Positions 23,201 to 35,559 of a DNA stretch of 64,000 nt are shown one piece after another (within the stretch, counting starts at the first letter, position 1; each line of letters begins with the position of its first letter). Source of the stretch: Erpobdella octoculata (taxonomy: Eukaryota; Annelida; Clitellata; Hirudinida; Erpobdellidae); assembly GCA_963978895.1 (NCBI GenBank), contig OZ022247.1:4726197-4790196 (forward strand), read 5' to 3'. A model generated the notes under the pieces. That model saw only the letters and a list, made by a program, of their open reading frames with translations. It had not been told where the DNA came from and ran no database searches. A program made the position numbers and the translations under genes.

Positions 23201-25761
23201 CTTTTCATCGTGTTTATAGTTAATTATAGCCGAGAATTATGTATTAATCCGCCGTGGGAAAGATTACCGACTAATCTAATAATAGATTCTAACCAATCTG
23301 AATCTAAAATTCATACGAGTGCTCGATTGACCAAATTGAAATAAGTTATTCATATTTTCTACAGGTGTGGACCATGCATGATAATGAAGCCCGTATTTAA
23401 GGACTACGCATCGAAGTACGGCAATGCCAAGTTTGTCGAAGTTGACGTCGACGCATGTCAGGTTGATTAAATGGTGTTTTATTCGTTTTTATATCAAACA
23501 ACATCTAGCTAGAGTCATCTGGTGATTAAGTTTGGTTTTATTTTGCGCCGGTCTATTTATTCTTAATTAAATGGCAAGTTCTGTATTTTTTCCCGTCAAG
23601 GAATCTGCTGTTATTCACGGCGTGACCGCGATGCCCACGTTCGTATTCTTCCGAAACAATGTCAAGGTCGACACGCTGAGGGGCGCCGACCCTCAAGCCT
23701 TGGAAGAGAAAATTATGAAGTGGTACGTGGAGGATGGAGACGGTGATGACTCAGGTGTGAAAGGACAGGTAAATAATCTTTAATGTAACTTATGATATCA
23801 ATTTACATATCTTGAATATTCTAGTTATAAAATAAAATATATCTATTTATAAAATAAATATATCTATTTATAAATTAAATATAAATTTATATAATTATTT
23901 TTTTTTCATATACAGATGGATTTGTATGGATTAATCGATAGCAAAGGATGCGAATGTTTGAACAGCTCGAATCAGCACACGTTCGAGAATGCTTTGAAAT
24001 TTGACGACACCTATTTGGAATCGGACTGCGACGAACAGGTGAAATTCCTTTTCGGTTTTATTTCCGTTTTTCCGCGCTTGGGCCGGTTGGATAAATCTAT
24101 CTAATTTGGTGCCTCTATTTGCTCTTATGCTCTGCCAACTCAACCAGAATGCCAGTTTGTGTACATCACATCTGACCCATTCTCCACATGATTTCTTGCA
24201 CTTGATTTCTTGAACGATTGGTTTTATTTATGAATTACTCGAATATTCAATTGTATGTAGTCAAACTCGTTATGTGGCACAGCGTTACTTAGTTCTAATG
24301 ATTTTTTATTTTGACCCGTATTTGAAATAAATATTCATGTTTGGTGGTTGAAAGTAAGAAGTTTTATCTTTTGGTCTTGTTGTAAAAATATGTTTTAAGA
24401 AGTTTATTCAAAGATTGTATAAAATTATTTTCAGTTAATCATGTCGATTTCGTTCAACCAAAGCGTCAAGCTCCATTCTCTCAAGATTTATGGTCCTGCT
24501 GGTTAGTAAAGATTGAGTTTTTCTTTGTTTTAAACAATTTAAAATGATTCAATATAATTTGTGTGTGATTTGATATATTTTGTGTGTGATTTGACATATT
24601 TTGTGTGTGATTTGATATATTTCTTGTGTGACTCTCAACATTACTAAAATCAACTTTATGAAAATCTAACAGAAAATGGTCCAAAGACTGTGAAGTTGTT
24701 TTTGAATCAACCGAAAACTTTAGATTTTGATACTTCCGAAGCGATGGAGGCCGTTCAAGAACTGACGTAAGTTACTCGTTTGATAGTTTTTTTTTAAATT
24801 TCAAGTGTAGAAAAATTATAAATTACAAAACGACAATATAGATTATGCATTTTTCTTAAGTGCCACGTTGAATATTATTACATTGACAGGAAACCCTTGT
24901 TACGTGTATTTGCTTGTAATTTAAAGTTATTATTTCTGAATTAACTTTTACACCTTATTTACAGTCTGACTCCTGAAGATCTAAGTGTTGGCTCCCTCAT
25001 TCCACTGAGATATGTCAAGTTTCAAAACGTCTCCAACATTACCGTTAGTTTTTTTGTGTTTTAAATGTCAGCTATAACAGAAGATAGATTGATCGATTGA
25101 TTAGTTGTCATCAAACTTGGTTTTAAGATCTACAGATCATGCACCTATTTGAAGGTTGAATGATACTTTCTTTGGGTCGGTAAATTGAGTAGAAGCTTGT
25201 GGGCGAATATTAATAGAGACAGCCAATAAATGGATAGATATACGAGTATTATATTATCTATTTATATTATTATTAGTAGTATTATATTATAGCATAGTAT
25301 TATGTAGTAATAGATGTGCAGAATAAACATGCTTAAGGTTTCAAGTCAATCCTGGTGCTTAGTGTCTATAGAAGAACCCGAGTTTCAATCCAAATCTTTA
25401 ATTTTTCGCTACAGCTTTTTGTCAAGAACAACCAGACCGATCAGGAAACGACACGAGTCGACTACATCTGCTTCGTTGGAAGTCCGGCTGCAACAACCAA
25501 CATGTCTGAGTTTAAGAGGGTTTGTATTTATTTGGTATTATTATTTTTTATGGAGGTTTACGAAAAAGTTTTCATGGAAGGTGTTCCATTTATGTATTAT
25601 AGTAAACAATCTTTTGCGATGATTAAAAATCATTATTATCCTAGTGATTATGAAAATCTTTTGTTAATAATTACAAGATGGAGTATCATCATTGTGCATT
25701 TATTTAGTGGTCCTGTTTTTGCTTTTTGTAGGTTTCTGGAAAGAAAGGTGAAAGTCATTGA
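20203..25761 (+). CDS. TXNL1: Thioredoxin-like protein 1
   Basis: TXNL1 is a cytosolic thioredoxin fused to a PITH domain that docks on the 26S proteasome lid. Nine exons join in frame: 20203-20303, 23365-23461, 23601-23768, 23916-24038, 24435-24501, 24673-24766, 24965-25043, 25415-25519 and 25732-25761. They give 287 aa against 289 in human. Residues 1-105 form the thioredoxin fold, with the redox motif WCGPC assembled across intron 1 and the cis-Pro loop AMPTFVFFRN. The PITH domain follows: MDLYGLIDSKGCECLN, LESDCDEQ, FNQSVKLHSLKIYGP and PLRYVKFQNVSNIT. It ends FKRVSGKKGESH, nearly identical to the vertebrate C-terminus. All introns are GT-AG. Intron 1 is 3061 bases, far longer than the others, because of nested mobile elements. 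Intron 5 holds a short tandem repeat. Confidence 0.96.
20889..21032 (+). repeat. Degenerate telomere-like repeat tract
   Basis: About 145 bases of CCCTAA/CCCTAC/CCCTTA-type hexamers, for example CCTAACCCTAACCCTACCC, corresponding to the C-strand of TTAGGG telomeres. It lies less than 100 bases left of the hAT element in TXNL1 intron 1. Internal, so an interstitial telomere-like tract, not a chromosome end. Confidence 0.75.
21150..21385 (+). repeat. TTCGGG repeat array at left end of hAT element
   Basis: Runs of GGGTTCGGGTTCGGG alternate with a spacer containing GTGAAACTAGAGTTTTC. It mirrors the array at 22700-22945. Confidence 0.9.
22253..22443 (+). mobile_element. Retroposon (SINE-like) inserted in the hAT transposase remnant
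   Basis: The 165-bp insert at 22266-22430 begins AACTCCGCCTTGC and ends GACTATAAACTATTATAA plus A-tail. It is flanked by 13-bp duplications AAACGCTACTTGG (22253-22265) and AAACGCTACCTGG (22431-22443), which differ at one base. It interrupts the transposase reading frame, so it inserted after the hAT did. Full-length relatives at 36424 and 41984 share the same 5' start. Confidence 0.88.
22700..22945 (-). repeat. TTCGGG repeat array at right end of hAT element
   Basis: Several copies of a unit of about 43 bases made of GGGTTCGAGTTCGGGTTCGGG and a TATCAAGTTTTCACATTTTC spacer. Together with the left array it forms very long subterminal repeats. Confidence 0.9.
24540..24625 (+). repeat. Short tandem repeat in TXNL1 intron 5
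   Basis: About four copies of a 22-bp unit containing TTTTGTGTGTGATTTGATAT. Confidence 0.8.
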
Positions 25762-28080
25762 ATGTACCCGTCGAGTCAATGAGTCATCAGTGTTTTGCAT
25801 GCTTGTATGTTTGATCTTTGGCGAATAAAGTATTGAATTCGTATCTGGTAGTGGTGGTGGTGATGATGATCATGATCCTTCATGCTTGATATCATCATCT
25901 CGCCTACTTTGTATGATGTAACTTTTAAATCCGTTCCTTCATCTAGATGATTTGTTTGTTAAAATGATTTATTTCACACGTGGAAGTGTGTACTTGTTGT
26001 TAGTATGGAGTTGTCTAGGCAGCAGCTTTGTGTTGACTAAAAGTGAGGAGGGGAGCTTATAAACACATGGGATGGTGGTACTTTCCAGCGCACGCAGAAG
26101 AGGTGATTAGCAAAGGACCAGCAGGTGTTAAAAAGTTAAGGAGGAGTACGGGTTCGAAGTACAGGTACAAAAATTGTGTTATATTGGCGGCGTAGCACCT
26201 GTGATGAGAACAAGGTGGAGCAACAAATTCCAGATTTGTAAGCTAAAAACTAGAAAAATTCCTCTGCTGTTGGCATTTTTTGAAAATGTTTCTTACCATG
26301 TGAAAAAAATTATAAGTTAATTTCTACCCCCCGTGGTTCATTAACGATTATGATTTAAAAAAAAATATCCCCACAGCGAGATGCGCCTAAGAAATGTTCG
26401 CCCCACGGTCGTGGGGGTCATTAACAGCGAGAGTTTTTTTTACGTTATATCGTATAACGCTGGACAGGTGGTCTGGAGTGGGCATGCACTCAATGGTGAG
26501 GTGACATTTGTTAATGAAACCTCGGAAATTCATCGAGTCTTAAGTTGTTTTCGTTTAACGTACCTACCTTACTCATTTTGAGGGCCTCAAGTGGATTGGA
26601 GTGGTTAGATCGTATTTTAGCGTAGGCGTACCTAGAAAATTTACAAAATGATTGTAGCTCTTTAAATCAGGAAGTACGGGTATGGTAAGTAAAACATATT
26701 CTCAATATAATTTTCCATACACTTTTTCTATCCACATTTCCTGATTTGAGAACCACACATATTTTTTTAGATTCTTTCATGACACGCCAGGCGGTAAAAT
26801 ACGGTAGTAGTAATGAATTGGCGTTTCATTAAGCTAGGTGTTCTGTTAAAGAAGACTATGTTGAGTCCCCCTATAAATATTTGGCATTTGTCTTTCCTCC
26901 GAAATTCTTAAGATTCGAGTCGCCACTGCAACTCTCATCACTTAATTTAGAATATTAAAACAAAAAACGACCAATTTATAAAATTATCAGAAGATAATTT
27001 CAGCCCATGGTATCCATAGGGAAGGAAATGGGAATGGTCATATATTCTACCTTAGGAAAAAAATAAAATAATACAGCTTCACGCAGGTAAGTTTTCTCTT
27101 ATTTCCTTCCTTTTCCTCCATAATTTCTGATCAAGATCATTTCTGTCTGATCACGGATGATGGTCATGAGACTGATGAAATAATGGTTGCGTGACGTTCG
27201 CTTCCTGCGTTTCGTATAAAAAATAACAATTATTTTATGGAAATTTTAAATAATAATTTCTTTTACGGATTTAAAATTGCACCGAGGAAGCTATTTTCAG
27301 TCAATTAAGAACGAGGATTGCCTGACAGTAAGTAGACTGTGCTTCCCTGACCTGCTATAGCGTGACAGGTGGGCTCACGACCCCACTCTCTATGTCACCC
27401 CACCCCACACTGCCCCGCAGGTTGCATTCCCTTACAAACTTTGTTCAACTTCTGCTTGCCGTGTCAACCGACGTGCTGCTGTCTATATTTGCTAAGAATT
27501 AAAGTCTTTTTAGTTTGTTTTTCAGACAGTTTGAAACTGTCAGATTTGTTTTTTCTTTTATTATCTCTTGAATTGAACCATCGTTTTGGCAAGCAAGTTC
27601 AGCTTCATGCATTCGGCGGGGATTCCTGACGAGGAGGCAGACTGAAATACGACCTACGTGCTGTTGGCGAAAGGAAATCATTTCCGGAGCTCGTAAACAC
27701 GATGGAAGTGGATTTATATTTAATGCTCGACGAGATTATCAATTTGTACTCCAGGATGCGCACAGTGCACGTATCGGCCTGAATCTGACAATCTATACGG
27801 TTTGAAGCGTGTCATCAGAATTGTGAAAAACAGACTAAAAAAGGGTAGAAACTTAAACAAAAAGAAAGATATGTAAAGAGAAAAAAAAATCAGAGATGAA
27901 ATAAGAAAAAAAAGAAAAAAGAAAGAGAGAGCTACTTGAATAAGAGGCACTTACGATGTTCCAATGTGCGGTCATCATCCAGATGTTTTGTGAACGACAA
28001 TCACGTTCAGTTCCCCTGCTCGGAGACATCCACATCTGCATTTCGTGTGTAGAATCCAATAACTAAGGCAAACAAACTCT
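25762..28080. other. Start of gene desert; no gene seen
   Basis: No splice-supported coding sequence. Small open frames at 26381 and 27369 lack family features. About 27090-27360 is a repeat-free stretch of more balanced composition; its function cannot be read. Confidence 0.5.
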
Positions 28081-28104
28081 AACTAAAGTCAATATATTGT
28101 TCGA

Positions 28105-28117
28105 TACTTGTCGTCGT

Positions 28118-28148
<31 letters not shown>

Positions 28149-28165
28149 GTGTGTGCGTGTGGACC
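28105..28165 (+). repeat. (GT)n microsatellite
   Basis: About 60 bases of GT with occasional GC interruptions. Confidence 0.95.
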
Positions 28166-28329
28166 TCGCTAATGTAGCACTGTGTATTTATTAGGCAGCA
28201 TTGTGTGTACTAATTAGGTGACATTGTGTAGTATGAGGTAGCACTGCCTAACGTTCGGTGTCGTTGTTTAGCGCTGGGTGTCAATGTTTAGTTGTTTAGT
28301 ATTAGGTAGCGCAGAGTACTATTGGATAA

Positions 28330-28660
28330 AATATTGTAGTATTGGTGGCATTTTGTAGTATTGGCGGCATTTTGTAGTATTGGTGACATTTTGTAATATA
28401 AGTGACATTTTGTAGTATTGGTGGCATTTCATAGTATTGGTGGCATTTTGTAGTATTGGTGGGATTTTTTGTATTGGTGGAATTTTTTGTATTGGTGTAA
28501 TTTTTTGTATTGGTGTAATTTTTTAGTTTTGATGGCATAGCAAAATACTGGTAGCTTTTTATGGTATTGGTGACATTGTAAAGTATCAGAGGTATTGTAT
28601 AGTATTGGTGGTATTTTAAAGTATTGGTGGCATTGTAAAGTATTGGTGGAATTATGAAGT
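28330..28660 (+). repeat. Degenerate TAGTATTGGTGGCATTTTG minisatellite
   Basis: About 15 imperfect copies of a unit of 18-20 bases. Weaker relatives (GTAGCACTGTGTA type) extend to the left from about 28170. Confidence 0.85.
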
Positions 28661-29077
28661 CGAGTGTGGACTCGCTATGAATGTTGAAGAGAGTAAGTTT
28701 CAATATAGAAAGCCATGTGATATTTTATTACGATTTTTTTTAAAGTTTTGAGAGAAACACGAAATGAAATGTTATTCTTTTATTTAAAAATAAAAAAACC
28801 ACGTCTTAATGAAACACGTTCCGTAGAAGTTTAGTCTCATCCTCCCCCCCTACCCGCTCTCCTCTACCACCTCCCCCTATCACCTCCCCCTACCACCTAC
28901 CACCACCCCCCTTCCCGAGTCTCCATCGTGGCCATGTACAGGATGAAATTTGAGTGAATTATTACACGCCGAAAGTTAAGCAGACGTGTCGGGAAACGTT
29001 TGCATGTTTGAGGTGAATACTGATGACGGTCTGGAAGTTGGAAGGTTCCTGGAATCGTGGTACAGGTACAGGAAGTG

Positions 29078-29155
29078 ATGACAACGATGATGATGATGAT
29101 GATGACGACGATGATGATGATGATGATGATGATGACGATGGTGATGACGATGATT
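29078..29155 (+). repeat. (GAT)n microsatellite
   Basis: GAT/GAC trinucleotide array of about 75 bases. Confidence 0.9.
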
Positions 29156-29575
29156 AAATTGATTAGTTTAAATTTATTTGCAGAGATAATGATAAAATCA
29201 CCATTGGTCTCATTTTGAATGAGGAGGTTCCACATCTGGGTTTCAAGGGGGTGGGAGAGAGCAAGGGGGCTAGACCCATTACCTCTTAAATAATTTTTTC
29301 CCTTCCCTTTTTAATCTATTATCTATTCTTCATCATTTTGAAAATTCTGACGATGCTCGCAATTTAATTATTTTACTTCAAAGTGTTTAAAATGGTCAAT
29401 TATATCGTTCTTTAATCCGTTTTATGGAACACGAATTTGCCCGTCGCTTGTGCGTGTCCGTTCCAATATTTGTTTCCATCCGTCCGTCTATTTCCGTACG
29501 TCTCAGCCATGTACATTTCTTTACGACCAAGAAACGCGCCAAGTTCAAAAGTCTCAATGAAATAAATTCGACTAT

Positions 29576-29726
29576 GGACACGCACACACGCACACAAACA
29601 AACAAACACACACAGACAGACATACAAACACACACAGACACAGACACATAAACACAACCAGACAGATAAACACAAACAGAGTAAACAGACACATATACAA
29701 TCACATACACACACACACACACACGC
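29576..29726 (+). repeat. (CA)n-rich microsatellite
   Basis: Interrupted ACAC/ACAGAC/ACAAAC array of about 150 bases. Open frames across it are repeat artefacts. Confidence 0.9.
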
Positions 29727-30229
29727 TTTCTCCACGGTCGGCCGATCTGCAAGGAATGTCGCTGGATGGAAGTTGCTTCAATTATCTTATCGTTGGATGA
29801 GTTGGAAAGAAGTTTGCGTTGATTTGATAGCAAGAGAACTGGAGTGGTCGAAGAAGATCAATTTTTGTTCTTAGAAACATCGCTAAATCGAGTCAACAAT
29901 GACGTTTCAAGAAGCGAGCAATCAATCGATTGCTGTGAATTTATTTCAATTTATATTAGATATTAGACGCAATTTATTTGAAACTGACGAATGAAGAAAT
30001 AAAATATTTTGAAAATGTAGAAAGAGAGCAAAAAGAGCATTCTTTGGACGCCAAATTTTCGGTATTTTTGCTGTTTTTTTGTTTTTCAGCTAAAAAATTT
30101 CAACTCGTGCAAAAATATAAAAAAATATTTTCTTCACAACAATTTCATTCTATCTCCATGGCAACCGTGCATCGATATTTGATTGGTTGAATGGAAAGCA
30201 GCACTCAAAGAAGTGTTGGGAAGATAAAA

Positions 30230-30425
30230 AAGCAGGGATGGAATGGTTGGATGAGAAAGCAGGGATGGAATGGATGGATGGATGAGAAAGCAGGGATGGA
30301 ATGGATGGATGAGAAAGCAGGGATGGAATGGATGGATGAGAAAGCAGGGATGGAATGGATGGATGGATGAGAAAGCAGGGATGGAATGGATGAATGAGAA
30401 AGCAGGGATGGAATGGATGGACTAG
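30230..30425 (+). repeat. 28-bp minisatellite
   Basis: About seven copies of a unit containing GAGAAAGCAGGGATGGAATG followed by one or two GGATGGAT steps. Confidence 0.9.
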
Positions 30426-30499
30426 AAGAAAAGAAACAAATTAAAAAATGAAATAGAAATATTCCTGGAGTCCTCTCCGGCAGTCCACACACTGTAACC

Positions 30500-30620
30500 T
30501 ACACCCACACATACGTATACACCCACACATACGTATACACCCACACATACGTATACACCCACACATACATATACACCCACACATACGTATACACCCACAC
30601 ACACGTATACACCCAAAACC
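30500..30620 (+). repeat. 20-bp minisatellite
   Basis: Six copies of CACCCACACATACGTATACA with single-base changes. Confidence 0.92.
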
Positions 30621-31144
30621 ACCCACACATAAACACGTTAAAAAGTCATCACTCATCGTGCATGGACGTGGATGGATGGAAGTAAGCCCTCTTTAGTCCT
30701 TATCAACTCACTCAAGTCTTGGTTTTAAGTGATGCAATTTTACGGGCTATTAAATTTTTGGGAGAAATATTTTCTGTCTCTAAGATGTAAAATTGTTTAC
30801 CATTTTAACCCCCAAACTGTAAGAGATTTTGACGTGAATTCCATGTGATCACATCTAAAGTTGGCTTTCACTTTCGATATGAAATGGATAGATGAATGAT
30901 TCGATAAGCAGTAAACAAATCAATAGAAGGTGGACAAAAATGAGCAATTAGGATGACCTTTATCGATTCACCAGCCACTAAAAAAGACGGGGGCGTCTAA
31001 GGTCGGTGACCTCGTCATGGATTGAGAGCAAGCAAATCAAAATGTACAAATTGAAGGCGTTCTTTAGCTGAAGTCGATTCAAATCGATTCTTTCAAAGTG
31101 CAAAATACTCCCAGTTAGTTCGCCGTAAATCTTATTGATTTTAT

Positions 31145-31500
31145 TTTCTTCTTCTTCTTCTTCTTCTTCTTCTTCTTCTTCTTCTTCTTCTTCTTCTTCT
31201 TCTTCTTCTTCTTCTTCTTCTTCTTCTTCTTCTTCTTCTTCTTCTTCTTCTTCTTCTTCTTCTTCTTCTTCTTCTTCTTCTTCTTCTTCTTCTTCTTCTT
31301 NNNNNNNNNNNNNNNNNNNNNNNNNNNNNNNNNNNNNNNNNNNNNNNNNNNNNNNNNNNNNNNNNNNNNNNNNNNNNNNNNNNNNNNNNNNNNNNNNNNN
31401 NNNNNNNNNNNNNNNNNNNNNNNNNNNNNNNNNNNNNNNNNNNNNNNNNNNNNNNNNNNNNNNNNNNNNNNNNNNNNNNNNNNNNNNNNNNNNNNNNNNN
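31145..31500 (+). repeat. (CTT)n microsatellite running into a 200-base assembly gap
   Basis: Uninterrupted TTC repeats at 31145-31300, then N at 31301-31500. Right of the gap the sequence is a GA-rich tract, so the true array length is unknown and the gap size is probably nominal. Confidence 0.95.
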
Positions 31501-31677
31501 GCAAAAGCGGAAGTGTGAGAGAGAGAAAGAGAGAGAAGGATATAATTCGATTTGTTCTTCATTGTGCTTTTCTATCGCATCATTGTTGTTCTGGTAGTGG
31601 TGGTTGTTGTTGTTGTTCATGTGGAGAGAGCTGCTATTGTTGTGGTTGGATGTTGGATTGTTGATGAGTTTACTTGT

Positions 31678-31696
31678 GTAGTAGTAGTAGTAGCAG

Positions 31697-31729
<33 letters not shown>

Positions 31730-32108
31730 GGTAGTAGTAGTGGTAGTGGTAGTGGTAGTGGTAGTGTTAGTGGTAGTGGTAGTGGTAGTGGTAGTGGTAG
31801 TGGTAGTGGTAGTGGTAGTGGTAGTGGTAGTGGTAGTGGTAGTGGTAGTGGTAGTGGTAGTGGTAGTGGTAGTGGTAGTGGTAGTGGTAGTGGTAGTGGT
31901 AGTGGTAGTGGTAGTGGTAGTGGTAGTGGTAGTGGTAGTGGTAGTGGTAGTGGTAGTGGTAGTGGTAGTGGTAGTGGTAGTGGTAGTGGTAGTGGTAGTG
32001 GTAGTGGTAGTGGTAGTGGTAGTGGTAGTGGTAGTGGTAGTGGTAGTGGTAGTGGTAGTGGTAGTGGTAGTGGTAGTGTAGTGGTAGTGGTAGTGGTAGT
32101 AGTAATAA
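31678..32108 (+). repeat. (GTA)n and (GGTAGT)n microsatellite
   Basis: A GTA array (31678-31738) passes into about 57 nearly perfect GGTAGT hexamers ending near 32100. Long open frames in all frames are artefacts of this array. Confidence 0.95.
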
Positions 32109-32119
32109 TAGTAGTAGTT

Positions 32120-32400
32120 GTTCTTGTTTCTTTTGGAAACAAAAGATTGAAAATGGGCTCGTCTCTGCGGCCATAAACATGCCAACAACGGCCTGCTTCG
32201 CCATTCAACTTTCTCGCGCCGTAACAGGCAAAGTTACGGAGGCTTTTTGACCGCCGCTGATGCTGGGCTGTGCTCGTGATAAAATGAAGTGAAGTTGAAG
32301 AAAATTGTTGCCCGGGTCACTTGGGCCGTTGTTCTTGCGGCGCTCATGTGTTGAGGTGGTCGGTTGTTATTGTTTTGGTAATGGGGTTTAAGCGGTGGTA
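32120..32400. other. Repeat-free island of balanced composition between microsatellites
   Basis: GC-richer, non-repetitive stretch (for example CGGCCTGCTTCGCCATTCAA, CTTTCTCGCGCCGTAACAGG) with no credible open frame. A candidate cis-regulatory element only by its contrast with the flanking repeats. Confidence 0.25.
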
Positions 32401-33267
32401 GTAGAAGTAGTATTAGTGGTAATAGTAGCAGTAGTAGTACTAGTGGTGGTGGTGATGTTGGTTGTTGTTGATAAGCCATTGTTGAATCTATTTTTGAAAA
32501 CTTTTTGATAAAAATTTAAGTTATCTCCGCTTTTTTCGCTGCCAATTTTGTTCATCCTCAATCTTTCGCTATTTTTTCACTTATTTTTACCTTTTTCACT
32601 TTTTACCTTATTTACTTTTTCTTTCTATTTTTTGCTTTTTCTCTTTCTCTTTCACTATCTCTTTTTCTTTCTTTCTCTCTTTTTCACTTTTCTCTTTATC
32701 TCTCTCTTTTACTTTATCTCTCTCTTAGTCTTTTTCTTTCTCTTTCTCTTGCGCTCTCTTTTATTCTCTTGTTCTCTCTTCTTTTTTTTTAATTTTGTTC
32801 ATAGACAAATTTTACACTGGATGTTGTTTCAATCATAATCTTGTCATATCTCTTAAATTATTTATTAAACTCCAATAAATTCAGAGCGAAAATTATTATT
32901 CCAGTTAATATATCAAGTGTTATCCGATGTGTGTGTGCATATATCTGTTCGAATTTGAATGTACGTGTGTGTGTGTCTGTGTGACTGTGTGTACGCAATT
33001 CTTACGTGGCGGTTGATCTTCTCCAATATTGTGTACATTTGGGAACGGAAATGGCTTCGTAATCAACAACAAAAAAACAAAAAAATGGTCGTTCATATAA
33101 TTAAAACAATGTTTTGTATAAAATTCATATAAATATTACATGTAATTTAATAATTTTTCAGTTGATTGACAAGGTGAGAAGAGATAAGATGTACAAATGT
33201 ACAAGTTTGTACTGTTCAACGTAGTACATTGTGTATTAGACAGCAGGCACATCGACAAGATGAAGTT

Positions 33268-34280
33268 AGGGCTGCGCGGGTATACCCGTATTCGACCCGT
33301 ATTTGCGGGTACGAGTTGGGTCGGATAGAACTGCAACGGGTACGGGTAAATCGTAAACGGATACGGGTTTACCCGTATAATTTGTAATTTTTTCAGGTTA
33401 TTTTGAAAATAAATGCAACTAACCATTATAAATAGTATGAAGTTTTATTATATGAACGTGACACATGTTGTGTCGCTACTGCTCAACCTCATCTATTTGA
33501 TGAAGTTACAATCAAGCTGACAGCAACCTAGCTTATCTTGCCAGTATTAAACGTAAAATTTTGTCGTCTGTTTGCAAAGCTATGCAAGCGCTTCGATGAT
33601 GTTAAAAAAAATATTAGTGTTGAGATGAAGAGACACAACATTTGGTAGTGAAGAAATCTCAAAGTGTTTTGCCAGATTCAGATTCCGAAGATGAAGAAAT
33701 ATTTATATTTGCTCATTGAAATATTCTTGTTATACGTATAATTTTAGTAAAATAGCTGCTAGGATTATAGATCCAGATACTGGGGCTTCTACCTGTGCTT
33801 TAGGTAACCAAAAATGAGTTATAAATATTGGTAATTTCACTAGAAACCCTAAAAGACAGATTCAGATTCCGAAGATTAAGAACATGCCGAACCAAAATGT
33901 AAAAAAAGTATTTTTAAAACACACTTTTCTATTTTTAAATTATGAATATCGATTTCTAAATGCAATAATAGTTTAACCATTGTTTATAGTTATACTTTAT
34001 TCAAAATTTTAATAACTTTTGATCATAGTCATGATTACCTAAAAGTTCATTTTATTGATGCAAGCGTCACCTAGTGAATAATTTTAAATGCGTTAAAATA
34101 AATATTGAAATTATTTGAAATAATGATTAAATCGCTTTGGAAACTATTGAATAATGCTTTGGCGAGTAGCTAAAGTTTGTGTTGAAAGTTTCAAAGTAAT
34201 AAAATAATCTACGGGGATCGGGTTTACCCGCGGGAAAAGAGTCCACGGGTACACCAATTTCCCCGCGAGTCCTAGCGTAT
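33268..34280 (+). mobile_element. Possible degraded hAT-like element
   Basis: The left edge TAGGGCTGCGCGGGTATACC and right edge GGGTACACC..CCCCGCGAGTCCTA resemble imperfect inverted repeats, both with CGGGTA/TACCCG steps. The interior is AT-rich and non-coding. Flanking 8-mers do not match, so the boundaries are weak. Confidence 0.35.
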
Positions 34281-34319
34281 TGAAATTTTTACACAACCTT
34301 GAGAGTTAATGGAGAAAGG

Positions 34320-34647
34320 TTTTTTTGAAAAAAAATTAAAATCAGTCGCAAAAAGAGCAAAGCGGGAGAGCGAGCGGAAACGGGAACTAGAGAATCAGCG
34401 ATAACGGGAACGGGAAAGCAAGTGGGGACGGAAAGGTGACCGAGAGCGAAAAAGTGAGCGGGAAAGGGAAAGCGACCTGGAACGGGAGAGCAAGCGAAAA
34501 CGGAAAAGCGACCGGAAACGGGAGAGCGACCGAGAACGGGAAAGCGACCGGGAGCGTGAGAGCAAGTGGGGAAGGGAACGGGAGCGAGAGAAAAAACGAT
34601 AGAACAACTTCTAAAAACCCCCGGGCAACGCCGAGTACCCCGTTAGT
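34320..34647 (+). mobile_element. Helitron-like 3' end with Arg/Ser-frame minisatellite
   Basis: Contains CACAACCTTGAGAGT (34293 on), then an array of CGGGAACGGGAAAGCGACC units (34400-34600), then a terminal block CCCCCGGGCAACGCCGAGTA with CCCCGTTAG before T. The same order of blocks is seen at 36690-37280. Non-autonomous and decayed. Confidence 0.5.
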
Positions 34648-35559
34648 ACATTATATATATATGGATGTATGTGTGCGTGGGTGTGTGTGTTGTGCATGGT
34701 AGGAGCTTGCAGTTCCTTGTAATTTCAGATAGGGAAGTTTATCACGAGAAGATCAGGAGCAGTTGCGGAGTCATCAAATGAATAGCTCCACGGCTATAAA
34801 CCGTCAGTACGTTAGGAATTGAACAGAGGTTTATGACCCCGGCCGTGCTAGAGGACGTATAAATAATGACAGCCGACATGACGGGTAGAAGGAGGGAGGG
34901 AGGGAGGGAGGGGGGAGGGTAAGAGAGTTAAAGATGGAGTTTGATATAGACCGGAACAAAAAATGAGAGAGAGAAAGGAAAAGTATAAATACAAAAAAAC
35001 AAAGAAAATTGAAAATAAAAAAAAATTACTTTAGAAAAATTGAAATTTTAATTATTGGTGAGAATATTGAAAGCAGAAAAAACATAGATGAAAAAATTAG
35101 AAAGAGCAATAACGAAAGTAAATAAGAAAAAAAGAGAGAAGGAAAAAACGGATAAAGAGAGAGACATAATAAAACATAATAAAACCAAAAGAGTGCAAAT
35201 GATAATTTATTAAGATCGAAAAACTATTATTTTCACCCAATAATTCCTTGAAATACAGTTTATTATTTCTACAATCACTCATATATTCATGAATATCGAT
35301 AACTTAACTGATAGATGATGTTTATATACACAGTGGCAGGTCTAGGGAGCCGTGGGATCATTACCCCTCTACGTAGTTTTTCAAGTCTATCTTACTAAAA
35401 TGACAAAAAAATATTTATAACAGTTTTGTAACAAAAATAACTAGTAATAAGTAAATGAAAAATTTAAATTGAAGGACTTTTTTTCAAAATTAAGTACGAT
35501 TATTTTTTGATCGACCAAATTTGCAGAAAAAAAATTATTTATTTTCAGCAAAATTTTGT

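Larger units (their letters stand above)
20430..23300. repeat. Imperfect inverted repeat flanking the insert complex of TXNL1 intron 1
   Basis: About 45 bases at the left (GACTAATCGGTAATCTTTCC at 20442-20465) recur in inverse orientation at the right (GGAAAGATTACCGACTAATC at 23256-23276). The repeats enclose the telomere-like tract and the hAT element. They could be the termini of an older, degraded element; no target duplication was found. Confidence 0.4.

Noticed and set aside
31141..32208. Long poly-Leu/Pro, poly-Val, poly-Thr and poly-Ser frames
   Set aside because: Artefacts of the CTT and GGTAGT arrays and of the N gap.
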